Shown here: in pieces, positions 28,359 through 36,827 of the stretch
Numbering within the stretch: the stretch's first letter is position 1
How the letters are laid out: each line of letters opens with the position of its first letter
NCBI RefSeq assembly: GCF_001687365.1
Contig: NZ_LGLV01000012.1
Location: forward strand, 186,001 to 250,000
From: Pararhizobium polonicum
Lineage (GTDB): Bacteria; Pseudomonadota; Alphaproteobacteria; Rhizobiales; Rhizobiaceae
Reading direction: 5' to 3'
Length of the DNA stretch: 64,000 nucleotides
The notes under the pieces: model-generated
The model's input: only the letters and a program-made list of their open reading frames with translations
Databases searched by the model: none
Told to the model about the DNA's origin: nothing
Program-made: the position numbers and the translations under genes

Positions 28359-28733
28359 TTCAGCACTTTCCAAGGGATACCGCCATCGTCACGGCGTCCT
28401 TTCTAGCGGTTCCTCCACCGGCCCGCAATAAAGCCGCGGCGGCGAAAGCGTCCCCGTGACAAGAATCCCTCAATCCGCGTTCTCCGCTCTATTTCAGACA
28501 AAACGCAAGTTTAATGAATGCAGCACCTGACAAACCGGCGAAAGTCCTATTTAATAGAGACTCAAGTACAGGCCATACGCTCCCGACCGGTGAGCGGCGG
28601 TGTGCGAGAACTCCACGGAACGATCCAAGCCGGAACCGATGAACCTTTATCTTTGCCTCGACACGACCGAATCGACCATCGCCCCCGATACCGCGGCGCC
28701 GATATCGACGGATTTTGCGGGGAGATCGTGACG
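28359..28733. other. Intergenic region between pdxJ and the winged-helix-like gene
   Basis: 375 bases holding the divergent promoters of pdxJ (minus) and the next gene (plus). The AT-rich centre (about 28480-28570) is the likely core promoter area. In the plus frame the sequence is open from 28518 onward, but without a ribosome site or family match. No RNA gene or clear operator was seen. Confidence 0.5.
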
Positions 28734-29852
28734 ATGGATCCGCATCAGAGACCCGACGACCAGACGATCCGCCAGTCTCTGGATCGCGTCCTGTCGAGCG
28801 CCCTGTTCTCGCGCTCCGAGCGCCTGCGCGCCTTTTTGAAATATGTCGTCGATCGGGAGATCGAGGGTGTCGGCCATCAGCTGAAGGGCTACACGATCGG
28901 CATCGACGTGTTCGACCGGCCGCAGGCGTTCAATGCCGATAGCGATCCACTGGTGCGCGTCCATGCCGGCAAGCTGCGCAAGCTGCTGGCGGCCTATTAC
29001 ACCTCCGAAGGCGTGCGGGACGAGTGGCGCATCGACATCCCCAAGGGCACCTATGTGCCCGAATACCGGCGTAACCGTCTTTCGCCGTCCGCACCACCGG
29101 TAGAAGCGGCCCGCCCCCCCGCACAGCCGCGGCGGGTTGCGAACAGGCGCTTCTCCTGGCTGCCTGCCCCCCTGTCGTCACCGCTGGCCGTGCTATCGGC
29201 CCTGCCGCTCTTGATTTTCATTCCCCTGTCGTCACCGGCCATGAGCGTCAATATCCCGGCGCAATCGCGTCTGCACGGTGCGGTGCTGGAGCGCAAGTTT
29301 GCCAACGACCTGCCGAGGATAACGGTCCGCGCGCAATGGCCGCGCAACGGAAATGCCGGGCGCTTTGCCGATGCGCTTCGCAACGCCGCCTCGCATTACC
29401 GGACGATCGCCGCCGTGCCCCCGGCCGTGCAGCGGCAACAATCGTCATCGGCCACAGCTGATCCGCTGGCGTTCACGATTTCCGTCTCGCAGCAGACAGC
29501 ACCGGCAGGTCTTCAGGTTCTTGTCACCAACGACGCTTCGGCTGAAACAGTCTATGACGGCTTCATCGACGGCGCGCAGCTGGCCGACGAAGGCGACATC
29601 CTTTACGAAAGCCTCGCACTCGCGGGCAAGATCCTGTCTTCGGACGGCTATATCTTCCGCTACGCCGGCACCGCCGAGATCGACAGCCCGCTGATGAAAT
29701 GCATGGTGCTGACCGATAACTACCGGCTGCTACAGACGCGGGAAACCTTTCAGGATGCCAAATCCTGCCAGGAGAGGCTGTCGGCCGATCACCGGCGCAA
29801 GCTGAAATTCGTCATCAGCGCCGCCGCCCTGCCCTCGACGCTCATCCGGTAG
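28734..29852 (+). CDS. Winged-helix-like domain with single membrane anchor and periplasmic tail
   Basis: 372 residues. Residues 8-110 (RQSLDRVLSSALFSRSERL to RIDIPKGTYVPEY, with DPLVRVHAGKLRKLL) are the domain found at the N-terminus of many rhizobial adenylate-cyclase or TPR proteins and considered DNA-binding-like. A proline-rich linker follows, one membrane helix (about 145-168), then a 200-residue extracytoplasmic region. No cyclase or TPR part is present. The start at 28734 follows GGGGAG and begins at the domain; a GTG lies 6 bases earlier. ToxR-like topology suggests a membrane-bound regulator. Confidence 0.75.
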   Translation: MDPHQRPDDQTIRQSLDRVLSSALFSRSERLRAFLKYVVDREIEGVGHQLKGYTIGIDVFDRPQAFNADSDPLVRVHAGKLRKLLAAYYTSEGVRDEWRIDIPKGTYVPEYRRNRLSPSAPPVEAARPPAQPRRVANRRFSWLPAPLSSPLAVLSALPLLIFIPLSSPAMSVNIPAQSRLHGAVLERKFANDLPRITVRAQWPRNGNAGRFADALRNAASHYRTIAAVPPAVQRQQSSSATADPLAFTISVSQQTAPAGLQVLVTNDASAETVYDGFIDGAQLADEGDILYESLALAGKILSSDGYIFRYAGTAEIDSPLMKCMVLTDNYRLLQTRETFQDAKSCQERLSADHRRKLKFVISAAALPSTLIR

Positions 29853-30189
29853 CCGGCTCACGGCTTTGACCGGCAGAACGCGAACTGTGGGAAATCGCCG
29901 CGGACTGGTTGTTTTGCCGCTCGTAACGCGCAAATCCGCTCAAAACCCCTAGATTTCCCCCTAATGTTACTAGCTGTTCATCGTCACGCCCCGCGTGTAT
30001 TCTGAGGATGCAAGTGGGAGAAAAGCCTGGTCGCTCATCAGGCAGGCACAAGGGTTGCGAGTATCCGTCCCGTTTGGATGGCGTGCATGACATTGAAGAG
30101 CTGCCCCAGGGAGACAAGCGCCGGATACGTCACCGGCTGATGCCGTCTCCAGGATATTGTTCTCGCCGGCCTGCGAGGGGTATTCAAAG
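29853..30189. other. Intergenic region upstream of the MerR/LuxR hybrid gene
   Basis: 337 bases with no convincing gene. An AT-richer zone (29920-30000) contains two C-rich heptamers (CCCCTAG and CCCCCTA) about 11 bases apart that could be regulator half-sites. A long leader follows. An open plus frame at 30008 has arginine/proline-rich composition and no ribosome site, so it is not called. Confidence 0.45.
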
Positions 30190-30870
30190 ATGCCAGAACA
30201 CTCGAACACACGCCTTTCCGCACCGGGCAGCCAAACGCCGCCCGGCTTTCTGCCGCATCTTCCCCTGCCGGGAACCATTCCGGACCATCATGTCGCCATA
30301 GCCGATATGGCGGATGCCTTTGGCGTCACCCACCGGACCCTGCATTTCTACGAGGAAAAGGGCCTGCTTTCGGCTGAAAGAATGGGGCCGATGCGGGTCT
30401 ACGGACTGGAGAATATCCGCCGGATGTCCGTCATCAATGCCTGCCGCGAGATCGACATGCCGATCGCCGCCATTCAGGATCTGATGGCTGCGCTGAGCGC
30501 CTCGGCCAGCCAGGAACAGGCGGCACGGATCTTCGAGGATGCGCTGCAAGGCCGCAAGCGCGAACTGGCAGCCCAGCAATCGATCCTGCGCCGCCAGATG
30601 CAGCGGATCAGCGAACTGCTGGAATCGGCGGCCGACGGCGGCAATCCGCAGCGCGCCGCCCTGCCGCCCATTCACCTGTCGCCGATCGAGGCGAAGTGCC
30701 TCGCCTTCATGGCCGAAGGCTACCCGGCAAACCGCATCGCCACGATGATGGATATGGACCTGACCGCGGTGCTGACGCTCGAATCCGACATCATCCGCAA
30801 GTTCAACGGCCATAACCGCTTCCAGGCGGTTGCCAAGGCAGTTCTGATGGGCTTCGTTTCGGCGGAGTGA
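30190..30870 (+). CDS. MerR-type regulator with C-terminal LuxR-like helix-turn-helix
   Basis: 226 residues. Residues 34-105 are a MerR DNA-binding domain (IADMADAFGVTHRTLHFYEEKGLL, RVYGLENIRRM), and 108-148 are a helical dimerisation stretch. Residues 163-222 (LSPIEAKCLAFMAEGYPANRIATMM...) look like a degenerate LuxR/GerE tetrahelical domain. ATG 30190 has GAGGGG upstream; a TTG at 30157 is less likely. Two DNA-binding-type ends in one chain is unusual. It converges with the helicase gene, one base between stops. Confidence 0.82.
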   Translation: MPEHSNTRLSAPGSQTPPGFLPHLPLPGTIPDHHVAIADMADAFGVTHRTLHFYEEKGLLSAERMGPMRVYGLENIRRMSVINACREIDMPIAAIQDLMAALSASASQEQAARIFEDALQGRKRELAAQQSILRRQMQRISELLESAADGGNPQRAALPPIHLSPIEAKCLAFMAEGYPANRIATMMDMDLTAVLTLESDIIRKFNGHNRFQAVAKAVLMGFVSAE

Positions 30871-30871
30871 A

Positions 30872-32002
30872 TTATCGAACGATGGTCAGCGTTTCTGCCG
30901 CGCGGGTAATCGCGGTATAGAGCCAGCGTTCGCGGGTATCGCGAAACGCCCAGCTCTCGTCGAACAGCACCACATCGTTCCACTGCGAGCCCTGTGCCTT
31001 GTGCACCGTCAGCGCGTAGCCATAGTCGAATTCGTCGTAGCGCTTGCGCGTCGACCACGGGATTTCCCCCTCGACATCCTCGAAGGCGGTTTTCAGCAGC
31101 TTGATCTTGGAGGCACCCCGGTCCATGTCGTCGTCTTCCGGGCGGATCATCAGATTGATGCCGGGTTTCACCGTTTCCTTCGACGACGTCATCACCTGCC
31201 AGAGCGAACCGTTGAGCAGCCCCTTGGCCGGATCATTGCGCAGGCAGACGAGCTTGTCGCCCGATTGCGGATATTCGGTGGTAAACCCCTTGAGTTCGCG
31301 CAGGCGCATATTGTAACGCCGCCGCGTCTTGTTGGTGCCGACCAGCACCTGATCGGCATCGAGCACAAGGCTCTGCGTCACCTCGTTCTTCGAGATCACC
31401 CGCGCCGTCGAGCCATAGTCGCCGTGCATGATCTCCTTGCCTTCACGCACATGCATGGCCAGCTGGATGATCGGATTGTCACGCGCCTGCCGGTGAATAT
31501 CCGTCAGCAGGTAGTCCGGCTCCTCATTGGTGAAGTAACCGCCGCCCGAAACAGGCGGAAGCTGGCCGGGATCACCCAACACCAGGATCGGCGTGCCGAA
31601 GCTCATCAAGTCCCTGCCAAGCGCTTCATCGACCATCGAGCATTCGTCGATGATGATCAGCGCCGCCTTGGCAACAGGGCTCTGGCGATTGATCGAAAAC
31701 ATCGGCGCGATCGAGGTCTTGCCGGTTTCCTCGTCGGACACCTCCTCCTCGCCGCGCGGCCGGTAGATCAGCGAATGGATGGTGCGGGCATTGGTCGCCC
31801 CCTTGGAGCGCAGCACCTGCGCCGCCTTGCCGGTAAAGGCGGCAAACAGCACTTCGCCATCGACATTCTCGGCGAAGTGGCGGGCGAGCGTCGTCTTTCC
31901 GGTTCCGGCATAGCCGAACAGGCGGAACAGCGGCGAACGCCCTTCCTTCAACCAGCGCGAAACGGCCTTCAGGGCCTCATCCTGTTGTGGTGCGAATTCC
32001 AT
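30872..32002 (-). CDS. RecD-like ATP-dependent DNA helicase (Dda/RecD2 type)
   Basis: 376-residue superfamily 1B helicase. Walker A LFGYAGTGKTTLARHFA is near residue 30, Walker B is ALIIIDECSMVDE, motif III is LVLGDPGQLPPV, and the C-terminal motif VI region is YALTVHKAQGSQWNDVV...YTAITRAAETL. Shorter than RecD2 and close in length to phage Dda-like helicases. The start at 32002 matches the domain; the open frame further upstream to 33427 is antisense to the next gene. Ribosome site is weak. Confidence 0.88.
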   Translation of the reverse strand: MEFAPQQDEALKAVSRWLKEGRSPLFRLFGYAGTGKTTLARHFAENVDGEVLFAAFTGKAAQVLRSKGATNARTIHSLIYRPRGEEEVSDEETGKTSIAPMFSINRQSPVAKAALIIIDECSMVDEALGRDLMSFGTPILVLGDPGQLPPVSGGGYFTNEEPDYLLTDIHRQARDNPIIQLAMHVREGKEIMHGDYGSTARVISKNEVTQSLVLDADQVLVGTNKTRRRYNMRLRELKGFTTEYPQSGDKLVCLRNDPAKGLLNGSLWQVMTSSKETVKPGINLMIRPEDDDMDRGASKIKLLKTAFEDVEGEIPWSTRKRYDEFDYGYALTVHKAQGSQWNDVVLFDESWAFRDTRERWLYTAITRAAETLTIVR

Positions 32003-32221
32003 GTTTGTTCTATTGCCCGATTCGCGCGGGCCTGTCGCGTCTCGCGGCGGGTTTCCCGGCATCGGCTGCGCGCTTGCCAGCCTGCAAATTTTACGCGAAC
32101 GGCCTGCCGGCCGCAAGAAACTGCCACACAGCACGCGTATCGCAGGGGGCAGCAACCATGATAACTGTTCCCATGCGCGCTCGCGCAGGCGCTGCCCCTC
32201 CTGACATCCGAGAGTATCACC

Positions 32222-33322
32222 GTGACGCCCGATCCTTCTGCAGACCCGCCCGCACCCGCAGCCTCGGGTGTCGGCCGCTGGCATGCCGCATGGCAATGGG
32301 GCCTCCTCCTCGTCCTCTCCGTTATCCTTGCCGGCGTTCTCGAACTGACCGGTATTCCGGCTGCCCTTCTGATGGGACCGATGGCAGCAGGCGCTGTGGT
32401 CGGCATCAACGGCGGCACTATTCGCCTGCCCCGTCCGGCACTTCTCTGCGGCCAGGCGCTGATCGGCACGATGATTGCCGAGACCATCAGCCCCGGCATC
32501 CTGGTGACGTTTTTCGGCAACTGGCCGCTGTTTCTGTCCATGGTCCTGTCGGTCATCGCCATGAGCACGCTCAGCGGCTATGTCATGAGCCGCCTCAACA
32601 TCATGCCCGGCACCACAGCCATCTGGGGATCGTCGGCGGGGGCGGCCACTTCCATGCTGGTCATGGCTGATGCTTATGGCGCCGACGTTCGCCTGGTCGC
32701 CTTCATGCAATATCTGCGCGTCGTCTTCGTCGCAGCCGCCGCCTCGCTCGTCGCCCGCTACTGGGCGGGCATCGATGGACCGGGACCGGAGATCGTCTGG
32801 TTCGGGCCGGTCCACCTCGTTCCCTTCCTCGAAACGCTCGGCATTGCCATCGCCGGCGGCTGTCTCGGCCGATGGCTGCGCATCCCGGCCGGTGTGTTTC
32901 TCCTGCCCTTTCTGCTCGGCTCGCTGTTGAGCGTCACCGGAGTTCTGGTGATCGAGATTCCCGAATGGCTGCTGGCGATCAGCTATGCCATGCTCGGCTG
33001 GAACATCGGCCTCGGCTTCACCCGCCCGATCCTCGCGCATGCCCGCCGGGCGCTGATCCCGACCGTCGTCTCGATCCTCGTGCTGATGGGCTTTTCCGGC
33101 CTGCTCGCCTATATCCTCGTCAGGACGGTCGGCATCGATCCGCTGACGGCCTATCTCGCCACCAGCCCCGGCGGCATGGATTCGATCGCCATCATCGCCG
33201 CCTCCAGCAATGTCGACGTGCCCTTCGTCATGGCGCTGCAGACGGCGCGGCTGTTGTTGGTCATGGCCGTCGGCCCGTCGCTCGCCCGCTTCGTCGCATC
33301 CCGGGCGACACCCCGCCGATAA
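32222..33322 (+). CDS. AbrB-family (PF05145) membrane protein
   Basis: 366 residues, about ten hydrophobic segments arranged as two similar halves (TGIPAALLMGPMAAGAVVG ... RPALLCGQALIGTMIAE and IPAGVFLLPFLLGSLLSVTG ... YAMLGWNIGLGFTRPIL), the duplicated AbrB/ammonia-monooxygenase-annotated family. Its role is unsettled; transport is likely. Starts at GTG 32222 with GAGAG upstream. Single gene, divergent from the helicase. Confidence 0.85.
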   Translation: MTPDPSADPPAPAASGVGRWHAAWQWGLLLVLSVILAGVLELTGIPAALLMGPMAAGAVVGINGGTIRLPRPALLCGQALIGTMIAETISPGILVTFFGNWPLFLSMVLSVIAMSTLSGYVMSRLNIMPGTTAIWGSSAGAATSMLVMADAYGADVRLVAFMQYLRVVFVAAAASLVARYWAGIDGPGPEIVWFGPVHLVPFLETLGIAIAGGCLGRWLRIPAGVFLLPFLLGSLLSVTGVLVIEIPEWLLAISYAMLGWNIGLGFTRPILAHARRALIPTVVSILVLMGFSGLLAYILVRTVGIDPLTAYLATSPGGMDSIAIIAASSNVDVPFVMALQTARLLLVMAVGPSLARFVASRATPRR

Positions 33323-33426
33323 GTTTCTTCGGACTCCTGGGAATAAGATAGCGCTCTGAAGTGTCTTATGTTCGAGCCGGCTGAAAAGGCGGTTCGTCTG
33401 CAACGATTTCAGAGAGGACACATCCA

Positions 33427-33801
33427 ATGAGATTTCTGCCGCTCGTGACAGCCTTTTCCATCGTGGCCGCGGCCTCCGCTTTTGCGGCTTCCCCGGTCCA
33501 GACAGTCGAAGCCGGCAAGGGCAAGGTGATTGCCGCCGAAAACGGCATGACGCTCTATACCTTCAAGAAGGATAAAATGGGCCTGTCCACCTGCTATGAT
33601 GATTGCGCCAAGAAATGGCCGCCCTATCTCGGCACGGCATCCGCCAAGGCCGAAGGCGACTATACGCTGGTCGATCGCAAGGATGGCAAGAAGCAATGGG
33701 CTCTGAAGGGCATGCCGCTCTACTTCTGGGTCAAGGATACCAAAAAGGGCGATGCCACCGGTGATGGAGTCGGAAAGGTCTGGGATGCCGCACGCCCCTG
33801 A
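33427..33801 (+). CDS. Secreted Y-X4-D repeat protein (COG4315 type)
   Basis: 124 residues with signal peptide MRFLPLVTAFSIVAAASAFA. The mature part has two copies of the YTFKKD/YFWVKD type motif and CYDDCAKKWPP, the pattern of secreted repeat lipoprotein-15 proteins. Probably periplasmic; function unknown. First gene of an operon with the ECF sigma and anti-sigma genes and overlaps the sigma gene. A GGGAATAAG...GTGTCT pair at 33339-33366 may be an ECF-type promoter. Confidence 0.88.
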   Translation: MRFLPLVTAFSIVAAASAFAASPVQTVEAGKGKVIAAENGMTLYTFKKDKMGLSTCYDDCAKKWPPYLGTASAKAEGDYTLVDRKDGKKQWALKGMPLYFWVKDTKKGDATGDGVGKVWDAARP

Positions 33802-34339
33802 TCAGGATTCCCGTGTGAAGGGGGCAAAGCCCCCTTCCGCGGATACGTTCGAAAATCAGATCCTGTCGCTGGTGCCGTCGCTGCGGCGCTATTCGCGCAG
33901 CCTTGCCAAATCCGACAGCGACGGCGAAGACCTGTTGCAGGATTGCGTCGAGAAGGTGCTTGTCCGCCGCAACCAGTGGCGCGGCATCAATCTGCGCGCC
34001 TGGGCCTTCACCATCATGACCAATCTCTACCGTGACCGCTACCGCCGCTTCAGCCAGCATCCCTCCGTCGAACTGGACGATACGCTGGGCCTGACGGCGG
34101 AGGACGTATCGGGTGACCCGCTGGAAAAAACAAGGCTGCAGCAGGCGCTGAATGCGCTGAGCCCCGACCATCGCGCGGTGCTGATGCTCATCGTCGTCGA
34201 AGGGTACGGCTATCAGGATGTCGCCGACATGCTGGCCATCCCGATCGGCACCGTCATGTCCCGCCTGTCGCGCGCCCGCCGGCAGATGGCAGCACAGCTT
34301 GCGCAGAACAACATCGTTACGCTCCGGAGACCGAAATGA
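33785..34339 (+). CDS. ECF RNA polymerase sigma factor
   Basis: 184 residues with region 2 (QILSLVPSLRRYSRSLAKSDSDGEDLLQDCVEKVLVRRNQWRGINLRAWAFTIMTNLYRDRYRR) and region 4 (ALNALSPDHRAVLMLIVVEGYGYQDVADMLAIPIGTVMSRLSRARRQM). ATG 33785 is taken, with AAGG upstream; ATG 33752 in the same frame would add 11 residues. It overlaps the secreted-protein gene and its stop overlaps the anti-sigma start (ATGA). Sigma activity is presumably held by the anti-sigma factor. Confidence 0.93.
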   Translation: MPHAPDQDSRVKGAKPPSADTFENQILSLVPSLRRYSRSLAKSDSDGEDLLQDCVEKVLVRRNQWRGINLRAWAFTIMTNLYRDRYRRFSQHPSVELDDTLGLTAEDVSGDPLEKTRLQQALNALSPDHRAVLMLIVVEGYGYQDVADMLAIPIGTVMSRLSRARRQMAAQLAQNNIVTLRRPK

Positions 34340-35130
34340 CAGACGATCCCAATACGGTCACCGAAGCCGATCTGCACGCTTTCGTCGATGGTTTTCTCGA
34401 CGGCAAGCGCAGGCAGGAGGTCGAGCTCTGGCTGAAGGACCATCCCGAAGACGCCGCCGAGGTCCGGCAATGGCAGACGCAGGCGGCCGAACTGAAAGCC
34501 GCATTCTCGAACTATGCCCGGCCAAATGCTGATGACGGTGCGCTGCTGCGCACCGCGCATCCCAAAGGGACGCCCTCGCCGCTCTGGCGCAGGACCGCCC
34601 TCATCGCCGCCTCGCTCACGCTTTTCCTGTCGGGTGCGGTAGCCGGCATCTACGGCGAACGGCTGCTGAGCCAGCCCGTTCCCGGCGAAAACATCGCCGC
34701 GTTCGAAAGCCTGCCGGGTCAATCCAAGACGGCATTCCTCGTCTATGCCAGCGAAAAGCGTCATCCGGTCGAGGTCGGCGCCGATCAGCAGGACCATCTG
34801 GTCACATGGCTCGGCAAGCGCCTCGATTACAAGCTCGCCGCGCCTGATCTGAAAACCCTGGGATATTCCCTCGTCGGCGGCAGGCTTCTGCCCGTCAACG
34901 GCAAGGCCGGCGCGATGCTGATGTATCAGGATGCGGCCGGACAACGGCTGACCGTCCTTCTCGGCAAAAACCCGGACAGCGGTGAAACCAGCTTCCGCTT
35001 CGAATCCGCCGGAAACCTGGAAACCTTCTACTGGATCGACGGGGCGATCGGATATGCGGTCACCGGCGAAGTCAGCCGCGCAAAACTGCAGGAGATCGCC
35101 GAGGAGTGTTACCGGCAGTTCGAGAGCTGA
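34336..35130 (+). CDS. Anti-sigma factor, single-pass membrane protein
   Basis: 264 residues. The cytoplasmic part EADLHAFVDGFLDGKRRQEVELWLKDHPEDAAEV is the short anti-sigma domain found with rhizobial ECF factors and lacks the zinc HxxxCxxC motif. One membrane helix (TALIAASLTLFLSGAVAGIYG, about 89-110) precedes a 150-residue periplasmic domain that could sense a signal. Translationally coupled to the sigma gene. Confidence 0.9.
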   Translation: MTDDPNTVTEADLHAFVDGFLDGKRRQEVELWLKDHPEDAAEVRQWQTQAAELKAAFSNYARPNADDGALLRTAHPKGTPSPLWRRTALIAASLTLFLSGAVAGIYGERLLSQPVPGENIAAFESLPGQSKTAFLVYASEKRHPVEVGADQQDHLVTWLGKRLDYKLAAPDLKTLGYSLVGGRLLPVNGKAGAMLMYQDAAGQRLTVLLGKNPDSGETSFRFESAGNLETFYWIDGAIGYAVTGEVSRAKLQEIAEECYRQFES

Positions 35131-35184
35131 CCTAGATTCTTTTCAGGCGACAAGGCCGCAATTGCAAAGGATCTTTTGGCGCGT

Positions 35185-35643
35185 TTACTTCCCGACGTCC
35201 TGAATGGTCTCGATCTTCACATCGAAGTTCTTGCATTCGTTGTCGTGGCAGACGCCGTTGATCCACACCTGTCCATCGCCAAACATGACACCCTTGTAGT
35301 TGACAAACAGGTCCCCGTACTTCTGTTCGGTAATCGCCTTGGCGATACGGGGGGTGATGATGCCGTCATAATGTTTCGCAAAGACCTTGGCGGACTTGAT
35401 GTTGGTTTCCTTGCCGTTGACCGCGACCCCGATCGGATAGTCCACGAGTGCCGCAACACCGCTGGCATCATGCGCCGCGACAGCCTTTTGCAGGGCGACG
35501 ATCACAGCCCGGTATTTCGTGTGATCCCCCAGCAATTGATCGATACTCTGGTTGACGCCGCTTTCATCGGCCAAGACCGGCGTTGTGCCTGCAAGGACGA
35601 AAGGCATTGCGAAAAGGAACTGCTGAATTCGTTTCATGCTCAT
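35185..35643 (-). CDS. Exported protein, paralogue of the 17.7 kb gene
   Basis: 152 residues with signal peptide (MKRIQQFLFAMPFVLAGTTPVLA). Mature motifs YPIGVAVNGKET, YGDLFVNYKGVMFGDG and WINGVCHDNEC align with the protein at 17728-18174. ATG 35643 is chosen because AGGGG is 6 bases upstream; ATG 35637 and 35646 are close alternatives. Convergent with the anti-sigma gene, transcribed alone. Function unknown. Confidence 0.82.
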   Translation of the reverse strand: MSMKRIQQFLFAMPFVLAGTTPVLADESGVNQSIDQLLGDHTKYRAVIVALQKAVAAHDASGVAALVDYPIGVAVNGKETNIKSAKVFAKHYDGIITPRIAKAITEQKYGDLFVNYKGVMFGDGQVWINGVCHDNECKNFDVKIETIQDVGK

Positions 35644-35815
35644 CATCTGCCCCTGTTGCTGTTGTGATTTCAAAGGGTCTGCGAAGGGCCAGAATGCACG
35701 CTAAAGCGGCAACCGGCCATTTCACAACTGACCACGACCGGCACCAGCCGTCAAGGTGACGAAGAGCCGGAAATCCCATACAAATCGTTGGGTCGATAGG
35801 ATATTAAACGCAAAA

Positions 35816-36181
35816 TCAGCGTTCCGGGTCATTTTCCAGAAGGATGGGCTTGCCGTGTGGCGTCGCTTCCGCGGCCCGCTGCCAGCTGTGCGTCAGCCGG
35901 TCGAGGTTATCCTGCGAGGTAATCGACAGCTCGGTGACGAGGCGCGACAGGGCCGCCACCCAGCAGTCGAAATAGTCGCTGGCATCAGCCCGGCGGCCGG
36001 GCTTGTAGAGTTCCAGCGACAGCGCCTCGGCCCATTCGCTCCAGGAAAACACGCCCTTCTCATGCAGGCGCACCGTCATGGCAAAGGCTTCCGCCTGCCA
36101 TGGCTCAGCAAAGACCGGATCGCCCTCGTTCGATTTCGGCAGGCCCGGAGATCCGGTGAGCGACGGTTCATGTGCGTTCAA
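35816..36181 (-). CDS. Nitrile hydratase accessory protein (P14K/NthE type)
   Basis: 121-residue small activator that helps load cobalt and oxidise cysteines in the alpha subunit. Motifs are DPVFAEPWQAEAFAMTVRLHEKGVFSWSEWAEALSLEL and YFDCWVAALSRLV. The only suitable start is TTG 36181, with GGGAGAG 5-6 bases upstream; it overlaps the beta-subunit stop by 14 bases. Third gene of alpha-beta-activator order, as in cobalt-type operons. Confidence 0.85.
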   Translation of the reverse strand: MNAHEPSLTGSPGLPKSNEGDPVFAEPWQAEAFAMTVRLHEKGVFSWSEWAEALSLELYKPGRRADASDYFDCWVAALSRLVTELSITSQDNLDRLTHSWQRAAEATPHGKPILLENDPER

Positions 36182-36827
36182 GATAGCTCTCCCAGGCATC
36201 GATCGAAACGGTGAGCGTGGGATCGGCGCCCTCGCCCCAGATTTCGCCCGCGTCGAAAACAACGGTGTAGACCCATTGCGGGTTCTCGCCCTTCCCATGC
36301 GCGTTGTCGTCGGGAAAGACGAACGCGCCCTGCACCGCTTCGACAATTCCCGTCTTGGCGCGGGCATAGCGCGGCAGCCGCGTATGCGTCTCCGGATTGA
36401 AATTTTTCGTGCGCACCCGCTCGCCAACGGCAAAGAGCGGCCGGGCGGATACCGGGCGATCACACGGTCCGCCCTTGGCCAGCACGGCCGGCACCATGTC
36501 CGCCGTCAGGATGCGCGCCGGCTCGCGGCCCTTTTCCAGCATCTGACCGGCGGCCAGTTCGGCGGCGGAAACGAAACCATGCCGCTTCAGCAGGGCCTCC
36601 AGCGCGCGGGTCCAGATTTCGTAATAGCTGGCCGAGAGATAGGTTGCCGGGGGCAAGCTTTCGCGGGCGTGCCGGCTCTCGTCGATCGTCCAGGCGGCAA
36701 AGGCACCGCAGGAGAGCGTCAGGCCGAGTGCCCGCTTTTCCCATTCCGCATGGAAATACGGCTCGTCCTTTTCCGGCGCAACCGGCCCCATGCCATGCTG
36801 GCCACCGAGGTCCTGCGCGCCGTTCAT
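36168..36827 (-). CDS. nthB: Nitrile hydratase, beta subunit
   Basis: 219-residue beta subunit. The start [16 protein letters not shown] is highly characteristic, and the C-terminal SH3-like half has [29 protein letters not shown]. With the alpha subunit it forms the enzyme that hydrates nitriles to amides. ATG overlaps the alpha stop (ATGA), so the two are made together. Confidence 0.95.
   Translation of the reverse strand: MNGAQDLGGQHGMGPVAPEKDEPYFHAEWEKRALGLTLSCGAFAAWTIDESRHARESLPPATYLSASYYEIWTRALEALLKRHGFVSAAELAAGQMLEKGREPARILTADMVPAVLAKGGPCDRPVSARPLFAVGERVRTKNFNPETHTRLPRYARAKTGIVEAVQGAFVFPDDNAHGKGENPQWVYTVVFDAGEIWGEGADPTLTVSIDAWESYLERT

Noticed and set aside
30008-30301. Plus-strand open frame overlapping the MerR/LuxR gene start
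   Set aside because: No ribosome site and composition typical of non-coding frames; overlaps a better-supported gene.
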